Shown here: piece after piece, positions 47,392 through 56,716 of the stretch | How the letters are laid out: every line of letters starts with the position of its first letter | Position numbering within the stretch: position 1 is the first letter of the stretch | From: Nocardiopsis kunsanensis DSM 44524 | GTDB taxonomy: Bacteria; Actinomycetota; Actinomycetes; Streptosporangiales; Streptosporangiaceae | DNA length: 64,000 nucleotides | Reading direction: 5' to 3' | Assembly: GCF_000340965.1 (NCBI RefSeq) | Contig: NZ_ANAY01000011.1 | Location: forward strand, 222,054 to 286,053 | Position numbers and translations under genes: made by a program | The notes under the pieces: model-generated | What the model was told of the DNA's origin: nothing | What the model saw: only the letters and a program-made list of their open reading frames with translations | Database searches by the model: none

Positions 47392-48657
47392 ATGGAGACC
47401 TTCCAGCGCCTCGAGTCCGAAGTCCGCGGATACTGCCGTAGCTGGCCTGTCGTTTTCGACAAGGCCCTCGGAAGCCACGTCTACGACGAGAACGGCAAGC
47501 CTTACCTGGACTTCTTCGCCGGGGCCGGCTCCCTCAACTACGGGCACAACGACCCGGAGCTGAAGAGCAAGCTCATCGATTACCTGACCGACGACAAGAT
47601 CGTGCACAGCCTGGACGCCTACAGCGCGTCCAAACGCGAGTTCTTGAAAACCTTCGAGGAGATCATCCTCAAACCGAGGGGCCTCGACTACAAGGTCCAG
47701 TTCCCCGGCCCGGCGGGCAACAACGCCGTCGAGGCCGCACTGAAGCTCGCCCGCAAGATCACCGGCCGTCAGACGATCATCAACTTCACCAACGGTTTCC
47801 ACGGCATGACCCTGGGCGCCCTGGCCGTGACCGGTAACTCCATGAAGCGCGGCGGCGCGGGTGTCCCGCTCGACCACGTCGCCACGATGCCCTTCGACAA
47901 CTACCTCGACGGGCAGACCCCGGACTTCCTCTGGCTGCGTACCCTCCTGGAGGACAGCGGCTCGGGCCTGGACGCCCCCGCCGCCGTCATCGTCGAGACC
48001 ATCCAGGGCGAGGGCGGCATCAACACCGCCAGCGCCGAATGGCTGCGCGGTCTCGCCGACCTGTGCAAGGAGTACGGCATCCTGCTGATCGCCGACGACA
48101 TCCAGATGGGTTGCGGCCGTACCGGCAACTTCTTCTCCTTCGAAGAGGCCGGCATCGTTCCCGACATCGTCACGCTCTCCAAGTCCATCAGCGGTTACGG
48201 CCTGCCGATGGCGCTCACGCTGTTCAAACGCGAGCACGACGTGTGGGGCCCCGGCGAGCACAACGGCACCTTCCGCGGTTTCAACCCCGCGATGGTGACC
48301 GGTGCCGAGACCCTGCGCCGTTTCTGGAGCGACGACTCCTTCGCCGAGGCCACCAAGGCCAAGGGTGAGCTCATCGCGGGCCGTCTCCAGGAGATCGCCG
48401 CCGAGCACCCCGAGACCGGCGCCCACGTCCGCGGCCGCGGGATGGCCCGCGGTCTGGCCTTCGAGCAGGAGGGTCTCGCCGACAGCGTCTCCGCCGAGGC
48501 CTTCGAGCGTGGTCTGCTGCTGGAGACCTCCGGCCCCGAGGACGAGGTCATCAAGCTGCTCCCGCCGCTGACCGCGACGGAGGAAGAGCTCATCACGGGC
48601 CTCGACATCATCGCCGACTCCGCCCGGGCCGCGGTCAAGCAGAGCCAGGCTTCCTAG
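47392..48657 (+). CDS. ectB: diaminobutyrate--2-oxoglutarate transaminase
   Basis: 421 residues; ATG with AAGGAA upstream, 92 nt after ectA. Class III PLP aminotransferase: AGAGSLNYGHNDPELK near the N-terminus, GPAGNNAVEAALKLARKITG, NFTNGFHGMTLGALAVTGNS, VIVETIQGEGGINTASAEWL, IADDIQMGCGRTGNFFSFEE and the PLP-binding lysine in LSKSISGYGLPM. EctB converts aspartate-semialdehyde to L-2,4-diaminobutyrate with glutamate, the first committed step. The gap to ectC holds a large hairpin. Confidence 0.95.
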   Translation: METFQRLESEVRGYCRSWPVVFDKALGSHVYDENGKPYLDFFAGAGSLNYGHNDPELKSKLIDYLTDDKIVHSLDAYSASKREFLKTFEEIILKPRGLDYKVQFPGPAGNNAVEAALKLARKITGRQTIINFTNGFHGMTLGALAVTGNSMKRGGAGVPLDHVATMPFDNYLDGQTPDFLWLRTLLEDSGSGLDAPAAVIVETIQGEGGINTASAEWLRGLADLCKEYGILLIADDIQMGCGRTGNFFSFEEAGIVPDIVTLSKSISGYGLPMALTLFKREHDVWGPGEHNGTFRGFNPAMVTGAETLRRFWSDDSFAEATKAKGELIAGRLQEIAAEHPETGAHVRGRGMARGLAFEQEGLADSVSAEAFERGLLLETSGPEDEVIKLLPPLTATEEELITGLDIIADSARAAVKQSQAS

Positions 48658-48786
48658 AGCCTGTCCCGGTGCTACTCCGCCCCTCCGGGGCGGGCGGCCC
48701 GGGGCGGGACCCGGTACACACCGAGGGCCGTGACCCGGCCGGTGCGGAGCCACGGGAATTTTCCCGGGTGGCTGCCACTTCTACTG

Positions 48787-48845
48787 ACGGTACGGGGCCG
48801 GTCGGAAGATCCCGGAGACGGGATCCCCGACCGGCCCCGTACCGT
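48787..48845 (+). promoter_or_regulatory. 59-nt hairpin between ectB and ectC
   Basis: ACGGTACGGGGCCGGTCGG (48787-48805) is exactly complementary to 48827-48845, a 19-bp stem. Inside it GATCCCG-GAGA-CGGGATC (48808-48825) forms a second 7-bp stem, offset by a small bulge. No T-run follows. Only 47 nt separate it from the ectC start, so it lies within the presumed ectABC transcript. Confidence 0.8.
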
Positions 48846-48892
48846 GCCGTCCACTACTTATGAGGCGCAGCAGCGCGATTGAGGAGTCACCA

Positions 48893-49288
48893 GTGATCGT
48901 TCGCAGCATGGACGAGGTCAACGACACCGACGCCGACATCAAGACGGAGAACTGGCGCAGCCGTCGGATCGTCCTCGCCAAGGACAAGGTCGGCTTCTCC
49001 TTCCACGAGACCATCCTGTACGCGGGCACCGAGTCGAAGTTCTGGTACGCCAACCACATCGAGCTCGTGCACTGCATCGAGGGCGAAGCAGAGCTGACCA
49101 ACGAAGAGACCGGGGAGAAGCACATCATCACCCCGGGCACGCTCTACCTGCTCGACGGCCACGAGCACCACACCGTCCGTCCCAAGACCGACTTCCGCGT
49201 CCTGTGCGTGTTCAATCCGCCGGTGACCGGCCGTGAGGTCCACGACGAGAACGGTGTCTATCCGCTGGTCGTCGAGGACGACGCGTAG
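48893..49288 (+). CDS. ectC: L-ectoine synthase
   Basis: 131 residues from a GTG at 48893 with GAGGAG 8 nt upstream; earlier in-frame codons lack a ribosome site. Cupin fold typical of Ect[19 protein letters not shown] start, [79 protein letters not shown]. The Fe-binding Glu/Tyr/His set ([18 protein letters not shown]) is intact. It cyclises N-gamma-acetyl-diaminobutyrate to ectoine. No ectD hydroxylase follows; the next gene is a CPBP protease. Confidence 0.95.
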   Translation: MIVRSMDEVNDTDADIKTENWRSRRIVLAKDKVGFSFHETILYAGTESKFWYANHIELVHCIEGEAELTNEETGEKHIITPGTLYLLDGHEHHTVRPKTDFRVLCVFNPPVTGREVHDENGVYPLVVEDDA

Positions 49289-49628
49289 GAGATCCCCCCG
49301 GTCGGGCACGCGCCCGACGCGCACCGCTTCGGGGCGGGGCCGAGTGACTCTCGGTCCCGCTCTTGTCGTTTCCGGAGGGGCTGCCGTCCCTTCGACGGGG
49401 GTGGCCCGCGTGTGGCCGATCCTTTGTCCGCTTCCCTTGTTTTTACTCCTGCCGCCGCGTGGTGAATTCCGGTGCGCAGCAGAGGTTTCCCTTTTTCTGT
49501 CATGTGCGTTCTGTGCGTTTTTGTGCATGGCTGTTGTCAGTTCTTCGCGATGCAACATGCCGTGGGGATTAAGCAGCGTTTAGTTGCGGCATAGGCAGAA
49601 TGGGTGTTCTGAGACAGGGGGGACACTT
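49289..49628. other. ectC terminator region and CPBP promoter
   Basis: 340 nt. GTCGGGC-ACGC-GCCCGAC (49301-49318), 13 nt after ectC, is a probable terminator, and a second weaker dyad lies near 49334-49356. The right part (49430-49600) is T-rich and markedly less GC-rich than the genes, which suits a promoter for the downstream membrane protein. No gene seen. Confidence 0.6.
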
Positions 49629-50573
49629 GTGACCACGATTCGAAGGTGGGGGTTCCTGGCGTGGACCGCCCTAGCCGTCGTGCTCGTCGTGTTGACGGTG
49701 GGACTGCCGACCGAAGTGCGTACGCACGTGTTCGGCGACAGCCTCCCGTACTACCTCGGCTCTTGGGGCGCCATGCTGGCCGGCGGGCTGCTCATGTGGG
49801 CCATGGTGCGGACACTGGGGGAACGGCGCTGGCTGGACGAGCAGATCATCCGTGCGTTCGTCGGCCATCCGCTCCGCTTCGAAGTGGCGTGGTGTCTGTT
49901 CCTCCTGGCGGCGTTCTTGCTGTCCATGGTGGTACTGAGCCGGCTCTTCGGCATCTTCGAGACCGAGGTCGGCGCCGACCTGGCGATGTCGGTCTCGCTC
50001 GTGAGTCGGCTGCTGTTCCTGTTCACCCTCCCGATCCTGGTCCTGGACCGGTCGGGCGTGACCACCGACGGACGCGGCACACAGATGCCGAACATCGTCC
50101 TGAGGCCGAATGCACCGTGGAGGTGGGGCGGGCTGCTGCCGGTGGTGGTCACACTGGCGCTCATGGGGGCCGTGTTCCTGCCCTACAGCGATTACCCGCA
50201 GCTGGGCTTCGGCCTGGTGGGTTTCCTGGCCGCCTTCACCGTCATATCGCTGTGTGAGGAGGCCTTCTTCCGTTCCATGCTCCAGACCCGGCTGGAGGTC
50301 TACATGGGGCGCTGGGGCGGCATCGTCGCCTCAACGGTGATCTTCGCGCTCACCTACGCACTGATCCAGAACTTCGACGCGGTCTCCCAACTGCCCGGCG
50401 AGGGCCTGATCAAGGACACAGGCCTGGCGATGGCCACCTACGGTGCGGCCGGGCTGTTCTACGGGTACCTGTGGTCCTGCTACCGCAACCTCTGGCTCAA
50501 CGTGCTGATCCGGGTGGGGACCTTCCTGATCCTGATGGCTCCCGACCCGAGTTCCGGGCTCATCGGACTGTGA
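49629..50573 (+). CDS. CPBP-family intramembrane glutamic endopeptidase (Abi-like)
   Basis: 314 residues from a GTG at 49629 with a GGGGGG run upstream. Eight or so hydrophobic helices. The family motif 1 EExxxR is present in VISLCEEAFFRSMLQTRLEV. Motif 2, usually FxxxH, appears only as TVIFALTYALIQNF, so the second His is not obvious. C-terminal YRNLWLNVLIRVGTFLIL corresponds to motif 3 (N in HxxxN position). Relatives process prenylated proteins, bacteriocins or anti-sigma factors. A substrate cannot be named. Confidence 0.75.
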   Translation: MTTIRRWGFLAWTALAVVLVVLTVGLPTEVRTHVFGDSLPYYLGSWGAMLAGGLLMWAMVRTLGERRWLDEQIIRAFVGHPLRFEVAWCLFLLAAFLLSMVVLSRLFGIFETEVGADLAMSVSLVSRLLFLFTLPILVLDRSGVTTDGRGTQMPNIVLRPNAPWRWGGLLPVVVTLALMGAVFLPYSDYPQLGFGLVGFLAAFTVISLCEEAFFRSMLQTRLEVYMGRWGGIVASTVIFALTYALIQNFDAVSQLPGEGLIKDTGLAMATYGAAGLFYGYLWSCYRNLWLNVLIRVGTFLILMAPDPSSGLIGL

Positions 50574-50666
50574 CCGCCCGCCGCGGCCGGGAACGAGTCC
50601 GCCCGGACGGGCCGGGGCCCGAGGTCCGGGGCGAACGCGCTCGGGAACCGCTGGCAGTATGGGGCC

Positions 50667-51113
50667 ATGGCCAACCACAAGGTTTCCCGCAGCATCGACA
50701 TCGAGGCCCCTGCTTCGGTGGTCTTCGACATCATCGCCGCCCCTGCCCGCCACTCCGAGATCGACGGGTCCGGCTCGGTGGGCGGCCAGACCTTCGGCCC
50801 GGAACGCCTGGGCCCGGACAGCGGTTTCGGCGTGGACATGCGTATGTTCGGGGTCCCGTACCGGATGAGCAACAAGGTCGTGGAGTTCGAGGAGGGCCGG
50901 CGCCTGGTCTGGAAGACCGCGGGCCCGCAGCGCTGGGGGTACGAGCTCAGTGACCTGCCGGACGGCGGGACCCGGGTGAAGGAGACCTTCGACTACTCAC
51001 GCGGCCCCTCCTTCTGGTACATCCTGGTCGGTTTCCCGAGGAAGAACGCCCAGGCGATCGAGCACACGCTGTTGCGGCTGCGGGAGCTCGCTGAGTCCGA
51101 GAACCAGGGGTGA
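50667..51113 (+). CDS. SRPBCC (START/Bet v1-like) family protein
   Basis: 148 residues. ANHKVSRSIDIEAPASVVFD and IIAAPARHSEIDGSGSV at the start, a central beta-sheet (YRMSNKVVEFEEGRRLVWKT), ELSDLPDGGTRVKETFDYSR, and the long C-terminal helix (NAQAIEHTLLRLRELAESE) match the polyketide-cyclase/dehydrase-like SRPBCC fold. It binds a hydrophobic small molecule in a cavity; the ligand is unknown. Stands 93 nt after the CPBP gene on the same strand. Confidence 0.8.
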   Translation: MANHKVSRSIDIEAPASVVFDIIAAPARHSEIDGSGSVGGQTFGPERLGPDSGFGVDMRMFGVPYRMSNKVVEFEEGRRLVWKTAGPQRWGYELSDLPDGGTRVKETFDYSRGPSFWYILVGFPRKNAQAIEHTLLRLRELAESENQG

Positions 51114-51259
51114 GAAGTCGCTTCCGACCGGAAAAGCTCCGGTCACGCGGAGATCTCTGAGATGTCCTAGAGTTCGGCGAGGGCCCGTCCCCCGCAATTC
51201 CCCCACGAGGTCGTGTGCGCTGCGGTCGGGCCCGTCCGCAGTCGACCCAGGGAGCAGCG

Positions 51260-51970
51260 ATGGGAACAACCTTCGGAGACGTGTGGCAGGAGGTCCTCAC
51301 GGTCCAGCCCGAGCCGGAGCGGTGGATCGTCGTCGGTGCCGCGGTGGTGGCGCTGCTGGCGGTCGTGCTCGGCCCGACCTGGCGTGTGGGGCGCAACGTC
51401 GTCACCATCGCCCACGAGGGCGGGCACGCACTCGTGGCCCTGCTGAGCGGTCGACAGCTCACGGGGATCCGCTTGCACTCGGACACCTCCGGGGTGACGG
51501 TCTCCCGGGGCAGGCCCACCGGGCCGGGCATGATGCTGACGGTGTTCGCGGGTTATGTGGCGCCGTCGGTGGTCGGGCTGTTGGGGATCCTCATGCTCAT
51601 GGCCGACCGGATCACGGCACTGCTGTGGCTGAGCATCCTGCTGCTCGCGCTGATGCTCGTGATGATCCGCAATGTCTACGGTGTGATCTCGGTCGTCGCG
51701 ACGGGGGTTGTCGTCTTCGGCGTGAGCTGGTACACCGAACCGGAGGTGCAGGCGGCGTTCGCCTACCTGTTCATCTGGTTCCTGCTCTTCGCCGGTGTGC
51801 GCCCGGTCCTCGAACTGCAGTCGCAGCGCGTGCGCAACCCTTCGCCCCACTCCGACGCCGACCAACTGGCCAGGCTCACGGGCCTGCCGGGCACGCTGTG
51901 GGTGGTGATCTTCGCCCTGGTCAATCTCGGTGTGACCGGGCTGGGTGTGTGGTTGTTGCTGCTTCGTTAG
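51260..51970 (+). CDS. M50-family integral membrane metalloprotease
   Basis: 236 residues; ATG with AGGGAG upstream. The zinc-binding HExxH is in VVTIAHEGGHALVALLSGRQ (about residue 54) at the edge of the second helix. Six hydrophobic helices follow, including LTVFAGYVAPSVVGLLGILM, where M50B proteins carry a GxxxxP-type element, and IRNVYGVISVVATGVVV, which has N rather than the usual distal Asp pair. It resembles the small M50B/SpoIVFB-like proteins of actinobacteria; the third zinc ligand is not certain. Target unknown. Confidence 0.78.
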   Translation: MGTTFGDVWQEVLTVQPEPERWIVVGAAVVALLAVVLGPTWRVGRNVVTIAHEGGHALVALLSGRQLTGIRLHSDTSGVTVSRGRPTGPGMMLTVFAGYVAPSVVGLLGILMLMADRITALLWLSILLLALMLVMIRNVYGVISVVATGVVVFGVSWYTEPEVQAAFAYLFIWFLLFAGVRPVLELQSQRVRNPSPHSDADQLARLTGLPGTLWVVIFALVNLGVTGLGVWLLLLR

Positions 51971-52033
51971 CAGCGCTGGAGCGACCGGTGGACGGTACCG
52001 GTCGTCCTCGCCGACGGTGCGGCGGCCGTGTTC

Positions 52034-52387
52034 CTACTGGGAGTTCGGGGCGGTGAGCGCCTCGGTGACGGTCCCGAAGACGGGGATGCGGGTGTCCAGG
52101 GAGGTCACGCGCAGCGTCTGCATCACCCGGTGGATGGGTGCGGCGATGGCCATGAGCGCCTGCTGCTCCTTGGCGGTCTTGTGTGCCCGGATGAGCACCC
52201 GCAGGCCGCTGGAGTCGATGAAGCGGAGCTCGCTGCAGTCGAGGACGACCCGGCCGTGGGGCTGGGTGATCAGGGCTTCGACGACCGCCTCCTGGAAACG
52301 GTCCTCGGTGGCCATGTCGATCTCCCCGTTCAGCGCCAGGACACGCCCGGCGGAATGCAGGGTGGAGGAGATGTTCAGGTCGGGCAT
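52034..52387 (-). CDS. STAS-domain anti-sigma factor antagonist
   Basis: 117 residues from an ATG at 52387 with GGAG 5 nt upstream; longer frames lack coding character. STAS core: GRVLALNGEIDMATEDRFQE, HGRVVLDCSELRFIDSSGLR (with the canonical DSSG phosphorylation site) and LVLRVTSLDTRIPVFGTVTE-like C-terminus. It is a second RsbV-type protein in the window, unlinked to any kinase or sigma gene. Compared with the STAS protein at 39944, this one has the standard phosphosite. Confidence 0.88.
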   Translation of the reverse strand: MPDLNISSTLHSAGRVLALNGEIDMATEDRFQEAVVEALITQPHGRVVLDCSELRFIDSSGLRVLIRAHKTAKEQQALMAIAAPIHRVMQTLRVTSLDTRIPVFGTVTEALTAPNSQ

Positions 52388-52991
52388 TGCTACTCCGGCG
52401 AATTCAGGACGCACCCGATGGGTCGGAGTGGACGGTGGAACACCGCCCCAGGCGTGCGTGTCGGCAACTGCTTTCGGAGTGTTACCGGGAAGGCCAAACT
52501 GTCGGTTCATCTGGTTCCTCGCGTGATGCCCCCGGGCCGGGGGTCGGGGACGGAACGCTGTCGTCTCCTGGTCTGTGTGGGAAAGCACGGCTGTCCGTCG
52601 GACGTCCCGCTCCAGCTGAGAGTTCCATGGGCGGTCCCGGCGGGTGAACCGGCCCTCGGCGTCTCGGGACCGGGTGGCTCAACACCCCTTGAGAACCCGG
52701 AACCTTCCCGTGGGGGCCGGCATTCCCTCCCACGGCCGGATGGAGGTTCCCGACGGCCGGCGGGGGCCGTGCCGTGCGGGGCCCGGGGTCAGTGGGCCGA
52801 CGGCCGCTCATTCATGGTACCGGGTACCGCTTCATGTAGCCGAGAGGCCCTTCCAGCCCCGGACTGTACCACAGTGATGTGGCCGATTCGTGACGTGAGT
52901 GACGCATGGTCGTGGCCGTGTCGTTCCGCCTCCCCGCGGGCGATGTGACTCGTCTCAGGCCCTCTCTGCGCCGACGACCGGAAGCGACCGT
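52388..52991. other. 604-nt intergenic region, no gene seen
   Basis: Upstream of the STAS gene and downstream of the racemase gene, both on the minus strand. Contains the palindrome GGTACC-G-GGTACC (52816-52828). Reading frames crossing it have no ribosome site. The STAS promoter should lie in 52390-52600. Confidence 0.5.
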
Positions 52992-54098
52992 TCAGGCCGG
53001 GTCGATGCCCCATTCCTCCAGGGTGCGCCAGGTCTCGGGCTGTGCCCGGCCGCGGGTGACCCGGCCGGGGGTGCGGTCGAAGCGCGGCGCGGTCCCGGCG
53101 ACGACCCGTCCGTCCTCCTCGCGCGTGAGACTGCCGCGGGCGGCCACGTGCGGGTGGTCGGGGGCCTCCTCGGGGGAGAGGACCGGCATCACGCAGGCGT
53201 CGGTGCCCTCGAAGACCTCGGCCCACGCATCGCGGGTGCGGGTGCGCAGGACCTCGGCGAAACGGGCCTGCAGGGTCGGCCAGGCCTCGCGGTCCCACTG
53301 GTCGGGCAGGTCCTCGCCGGCCAGCCCCGTGCCGTCGAGGAAAGCGGCGTAGAACTGCGGTTCGATGCAGCCCACCGAGACGTGGCGTCCGTCGGCGCAC
53401 TCGTAGACGTCGTACCAGGGGGCGCCGGTGTCGAGGTAGTTGGTACCGCGTTCGTCTGACCAGTTCCCCCGGTGGCGGTCCTCGAGCATCATCGACAGCA
53501 GGAGGGAGCTGCCGTCGACCATGGCGGCGTCCACCACCTGGCCGCGGCCCGAGGTCTGGCGTTCGACGAGGGCGCTGAGTACACCGGTGACCACGAACAT
53601 GGTTCCGCCCGCGAAGTCACCGAGCAGGTTGACCGGGGGGACGGGCGCCTGGCCACGGCGGCCGATCGAGTGCAGCGCCCCGTTGAGGGAGACGTAGTTC
53701 ATGTCGTGGCCGGCCGTGTGTGCGAGCGGGCCGTCCTGGCCCCACCCGGTCACGCGCGCGTAGACCAGGCCCGGGTTGAGCTCGAGGGCGTCCTCGGGAC
53801 CCAGGCCGCGGCGTTCCAGGACCCCGGGCCGGAACCCTTCGAGGAGGACGTCGGCGCGGGAGACGAGGTCGCGTGCCAGAGCCATGCCCTGCTCGGATTT
53901 CAGGTCTGCCGCCATGACGGTCCGGCCCTCGCTCATGTGCGGGCCGGGTGCACCGGCGTTCATGGCGTCGGCTGCCGCGGGGCGGTCGAGGCGGATGACG
54001 CTGGCACCCAGGTCGGCCAGGAGCATCCCGGCCATGGGTGCGGGGCCGATCCCGGTGAACTCGACGACGCGGATTCCGTGCAGGGGGCCGGTGCCCAT
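52992..54098 (-). CDS. alpha-methylacyl-CoA racemase / CaiB-BaiF family III protein
   Basis: 368 residues; ATG with AAGGAG 9 nt upstream. The N-terminus RVVEFTGIGPAPMAGMLLAD LG has the CoA-binding pattern of the family. AGHDMNYVSLNGALHSIG carries the His-Asp pair and LLGDFAGGTMFVVTGVLSAL the catalytic Asp (GDFAGG) of racemases such as mycobacterial MCR; family III CoA-transferases share the Asp only. So 2-methylacyl-CoA epimerisation, which lets methyl-branched acids enter beta-oxidation, is the best guess. Monocistronic. Confidence 0.88.
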   Translation of the reverse strand: MGTGPLHGIRVVEFTGIGPAPMAGMLLADLGASVIRLDRPAAADAMNAGAPGPHMSEGRTVMAADLKSEQGMALARDLVSRADVLLEGFRPGVLERRGLGPEDALELNPGLVYARVTGWGQDGPLAHTAGHDMNYVSLNGALHSIGRRGQAPVPPVNLLGDFAGGTMFVVTGVLSALVERQTSGRGQVVDAAMVDGSSLLLSMMLEDRHRGNWSDERGTNYLDTGAPWYDVYECADGRHVSVGCIEPQFYAAFLDGTGLAGEDLPDQWDREAWPTLQARFAEVLRTRTRDAWAEVFEGTDACVMPVLSPEEAPDHPHVAARGSLTREEDGRVVAGTAPRFDRTPGRVTRGRAQPETWRTLEEWGIDPA

Positions 54099-54314
54099 TG
54101 GTGCTCTCCTTGAGTAGAACGAGACTCGGTTTCATTGTGGCGTGCCCGCGTGGCTCCCGTCACCCCGACCCGTGTGTACCGCGCCCTTGCTTGCAGATTT
54201 CGGATGATTTCTGGATGCGTTTCGGTGGGGGTGTTAATGTGCAGTCGCAGTGAGGCGTTGACCCGCGCCAGACACTTCTCGTCGCTCCAGTCCCTCGGAA
54301 GGGCAGCTCCCGTC

Positions 54315-55478
54315 ATGTCCGGAACCCGTAACTCTGGTCGTCGCCGCGGCAGTACGCGCCGCGGACCGCGCATCAAACCAGCAGTGTTCGTCGCCGCCGG
54401 TGCAGCCCTGGCCCTGGTCGTCGTCGGCGGGGGCACCGCCTACGCCATGGACAACAGCGTCACTCTCGACAACGACGGTGAACAGCAGACCGTGCACACT
54501 TTCGGCGGCACCGTGCAGGACGTTCTCGACTCCGCCGACATCACCCTCGGGGAGAACGACGCCGTCGCGCCCTCACCCGACACCGAGATCGGTACCGGTG
54601 ACCACGTCCTCGTGCGTTCCCAGCGGGACCTGACCGTGGAGATCGACGGACACGAGGTCTCCGGCGGAGTCCACGCGGCCACCCTCGAGGAGGGGCTGCC
54701 CCAACTCGGACTGGACCCCGAGGGTGTCGAGCTGTCCGAGGACCTCGGGGCCGAGATCCCCGAGGAAGGCCTGGACGTCACCGCCGAACGGGCGCCCCGC
54801 ATGGTCGTCATGTACGACACCGTGCGCACCGAGGTCCGTACGACCGGCGAGACCGTGCAGGACGTCCTCGACGCAGCCGGGACGGAACCGGGCGAGCACG
54901 ACATCGTCTCTCCGGAGCCCGAGGAGGAGGCCACCGACGGGATGGTCGTCGACATCACCCCCGTCCTGGGTGAACCCGAGGTCGAGGAGGTCCCCATCGA
55001 GGCGGAGGAGGTCGAGGAGGAGGACCCCGACCTGCCGGAGGGCGAGCGCGAGGTCGTCACCGAGGCCGAGGACGGGGTCAAGGAGGTCACGACCGCGACG
55101 ATCCTCCGCAACGGCGAGGAACACGAGCACCAGCTCCGCGAGGAGGTCATCACCGAACCCGTCGATGGCCTGGTCAAGGTCGGGACCCAGCAGGAGGAGG
55201 GCTCCGCCCCCGAGGGCGGCGGAGCCGCGGGCGACCTCAACTGGGCCGGACTGGCCGAGTGCGAGTCCGGCGGCGACCCGACCGCCGTCAACTCCGCGGG
55301 CGGTTACTACGGCCTCTACCAGTTCAGCGAGCAGACCTGGCAGTCCGTGGGCGGCACCGGCCTGCCCTCCGAGGCCAGCCCGGACGAACAGACCCAGCGG
55401 GCCCAGCAGCTCTACAACGCGGTCGACGGCAACTGGCAGAGCCAGTGGCCGGTGTGCGGGGTCCACCTGCACCAGTGA
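54315..55478 (+). CDS. rpfB: RpfB-like resuscitation-promoting factor / transglycosylase
   Basis: 387 residues from ATG 54315. One N-terminal signal/anchor helix ([22 protein letters not shown]). DUF348-type beta repeats follow ([40 protein letters not shown]), then a Glu-rich G5 domain ([20 protein letters not shown] ... [15 protein letters not shown]). The C-terminal Rpf lytic domain is [20 protein letters not shown], with the catalytic Glu in AECESGG, and [20 protein letters not shown]. It cleaves peptidoglycan to restart growth of dormant cells. The usual TatD neighbour is missing, but rsmA follows as in many actinobacteria. Confidence 0.9.
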   Translation: MSGTRNSGRRRGSTRRGPRIKPAVFVAAGAALALVVVGGGTAYAMDNSVTLDNDGEQQTVHTFGGTVQDVLDSADITLGENDAVAPSPDTEIGTGDHVLVRSQRDLTVEIDGHEVSGGVHAATLEEGLPQLGLDPEGVELSEDLGAEIPEEGLDVTAERAPRMVVMYDTVRTEVRTTGETVQDVLDAAGTEPGEHDIVSPEPEEEATDGMVVDITPVLGEPEVEEVPIEAEEVEEEDPDLPEGEREVVTEAEDGVKEVTTATILRNGEEHEHQLREEVITEPVDGLVKVGTQQEEGSAPEGGGAAGDLNWAGLAECESGGDPTAVNSAGGYYGLYQFSEQTWQSVGGTGLPSEASPDEQTQRAQQLYNAVDGNWQSQWPVCGVHLHQ

Positions 55479-55582
55479 CCACGCGGCCCGTGCGTAACGG
55501 GCCCGTCCGCTCCGGCGGTCACGGGCGCCACCGCCGGAGCCACCGACCGGGGGCGGTCCCGCGGGGATGGCAGGATAATGGG

Positions 55583-56461
55583 GTGACACAGACACCCGAA
55601 CCCGATCCCGCCGACCGCTCCCGCTTGCTCACACCCGCCGACGTGCGCGCCCTCGCCGAGCGGTTCGGTGTCCGGCCCACCAAGACCCTGGGCCAGAACT
55701 TCGTCATCGACCACGGCACCGTCCGACGCATCGTGCGCGTGGCCGGCGTCACCGAGGAGGACGTGGTCGTCGAGGTCGGACCAGGGCTCGGATCGCTCAC
55801 CCTCGCTCTCCTCCCGCACGTACGCCACGTGACCGCCATCGAGGTCGACCCCGGCCTGGCCGAGGCCCTCCCCGGCACCGTCGCCGAGCACGCCCCCGAC
55901 CTCACCGACCGGCTCACCGTCGTTCCCGCCGACGCCATGCGGGTCGAGGAACTCCCCGGGCCCGAACCCACCGCCCTGGTGGCCAACCTGCCCTACAACG
56001 TCTCCGTGCCGGTCCTGCTCCACCTGCTCGAACTGCTGCCCGGTGTCCGGCGGGTCCTGGTGATGGTCCAGTCCGAGGTCGCCGACCGCATCACCGCACA
56101 GCCCGGCGGACGTATCTACGGAGTGCCCTCGGCCAAGGTCGCCTGGTACGCCTCCGCCCGCCGGGCCGGTGCCGTGGGACGCAACGTCTTCTGGCCCGCG
56201 CCCAACGTCGATTCCGGGCTCGTCGAACTGCTCCGCCGCCCCGAACCCGCGACCTCCGCCACCCGGGAGGAGGTCTTCGCCGCCATCGACGCCGCCTTCG
56301 CCCAGCGCCGCAAGACCCTGCGCGCCGCCCTCGCCGGGTGGGCGGGGTCCGCGCCCGCAGCCGAGGAGGCCCTGCGAGCCGCCGGGGTCGATCCCCGTGC
56401 ACGCGGCGAGTCCCTCACCGTGGAGCAGTTCGCGGCCATCGCCGAGCACCGCCCCTCCTGA
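55583..56461 (+). CDS. rsmA: 16S rRNA (adenine1518/1519-N6)-dimethyltransferase
   Basis: 292 residues; GTG 55583 with AGGA 7 nt upstream. KsgA landmarks: [20 protein letters not shown], motif [26 protein letters not shown], and the catalytic [17 protein letters not shown]-terminal [19 protein letters not shown] is the family tail. It dimethylates two adjacent adenines in helix 45 of 16S rRNA. Gene order rpfB-rsmA is common in actinobacteria; ispE, which often follows, is not here. Confidence 0.95.
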   Translation: MTQTPEPDPADRSRLLTPADVRALAERFGVRPTKTLGQNFVIDHGTVRRIVRVAGVTEEDVVVEVGPGLGSLTLALLPHVRHVTAIEVDPGLAEALPGTVAEHAPDLTDRLTVVPADAMRVEELPGPEPTALVANLPYNVSVPVLLHLLELLPGVRRVLVMVQSEVADRITAQPGGRIYGVPSAKVAWYASARRAGAVGRNVFWPAPNVDSGLVELLRRPEPATSATREEVFAAIDAAFAQRRKTLRAALAGWAGSAPAAEEALRAAGVDPRARGESLTVEQFAAIAEHRPS

Positions 56462-56476
56462 AGGCCGGGCCCGGAG

Positions 56477-56716
56477 TCAGTCCTCCGGCTCCGCCCTGCT
56501 CTCCGGCTCCGTGGCCACGCCGGTCTCGGCCGAAGCGGTGCGCCGCGACAACCGACGGGCCACCGCAGCCAGGAGAAGACCCACCACGAGCACCGGCAGC
56601 ACCCACCACACGCTGAAGGACCAGTCACCGGTCCCACGCAGGACGAACGCCACCGCCAGGCCCACGAAGAGCAGCCCGGCGACCACCGATCCCCAGTCAG
56701 TTCCCCGATCAGCCAT
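56477..56716 (-). CDS. small membrane protein coupled to the PspC gene
   Basis: 79 residues; ATG with GGAGG 6 nt upstream, overlapping the end of the PspC gene by 8 nt. Two hydrophobic helices (WGSVVAGLLFVGLAVAFVLR; WWVLPVLVVGLLLAAVAR) and an acidic tail. It is translationally coupled to the PspC-domain protein and should act with it. No family recognised. Confidence 0.72.
   Translation of the reverse strand: MADRGTDWGSVVAGLLFVGLAVAFVLRGTGDWSFSVWWVLPVLVVGLLLAAVARRLSRRTASAETGVATEPESRAEPED

Noticed and set aside
52816..52828. GGTACC-G-GGTACC palindrome as a regulatory operator
   Set aside because: Short, far from both flanking starts and made of a common restriction-type hexamer; noted but not called.
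54135..54314. ydaO (cyclic di-AMP) riboswitch upstream of rpfB
   Set aside because: Such riboswitches often precede actinobacterial rpf genes, so I looked for the conserved motifs, but could not find them in this short leader. A covariance-model search would settle it.
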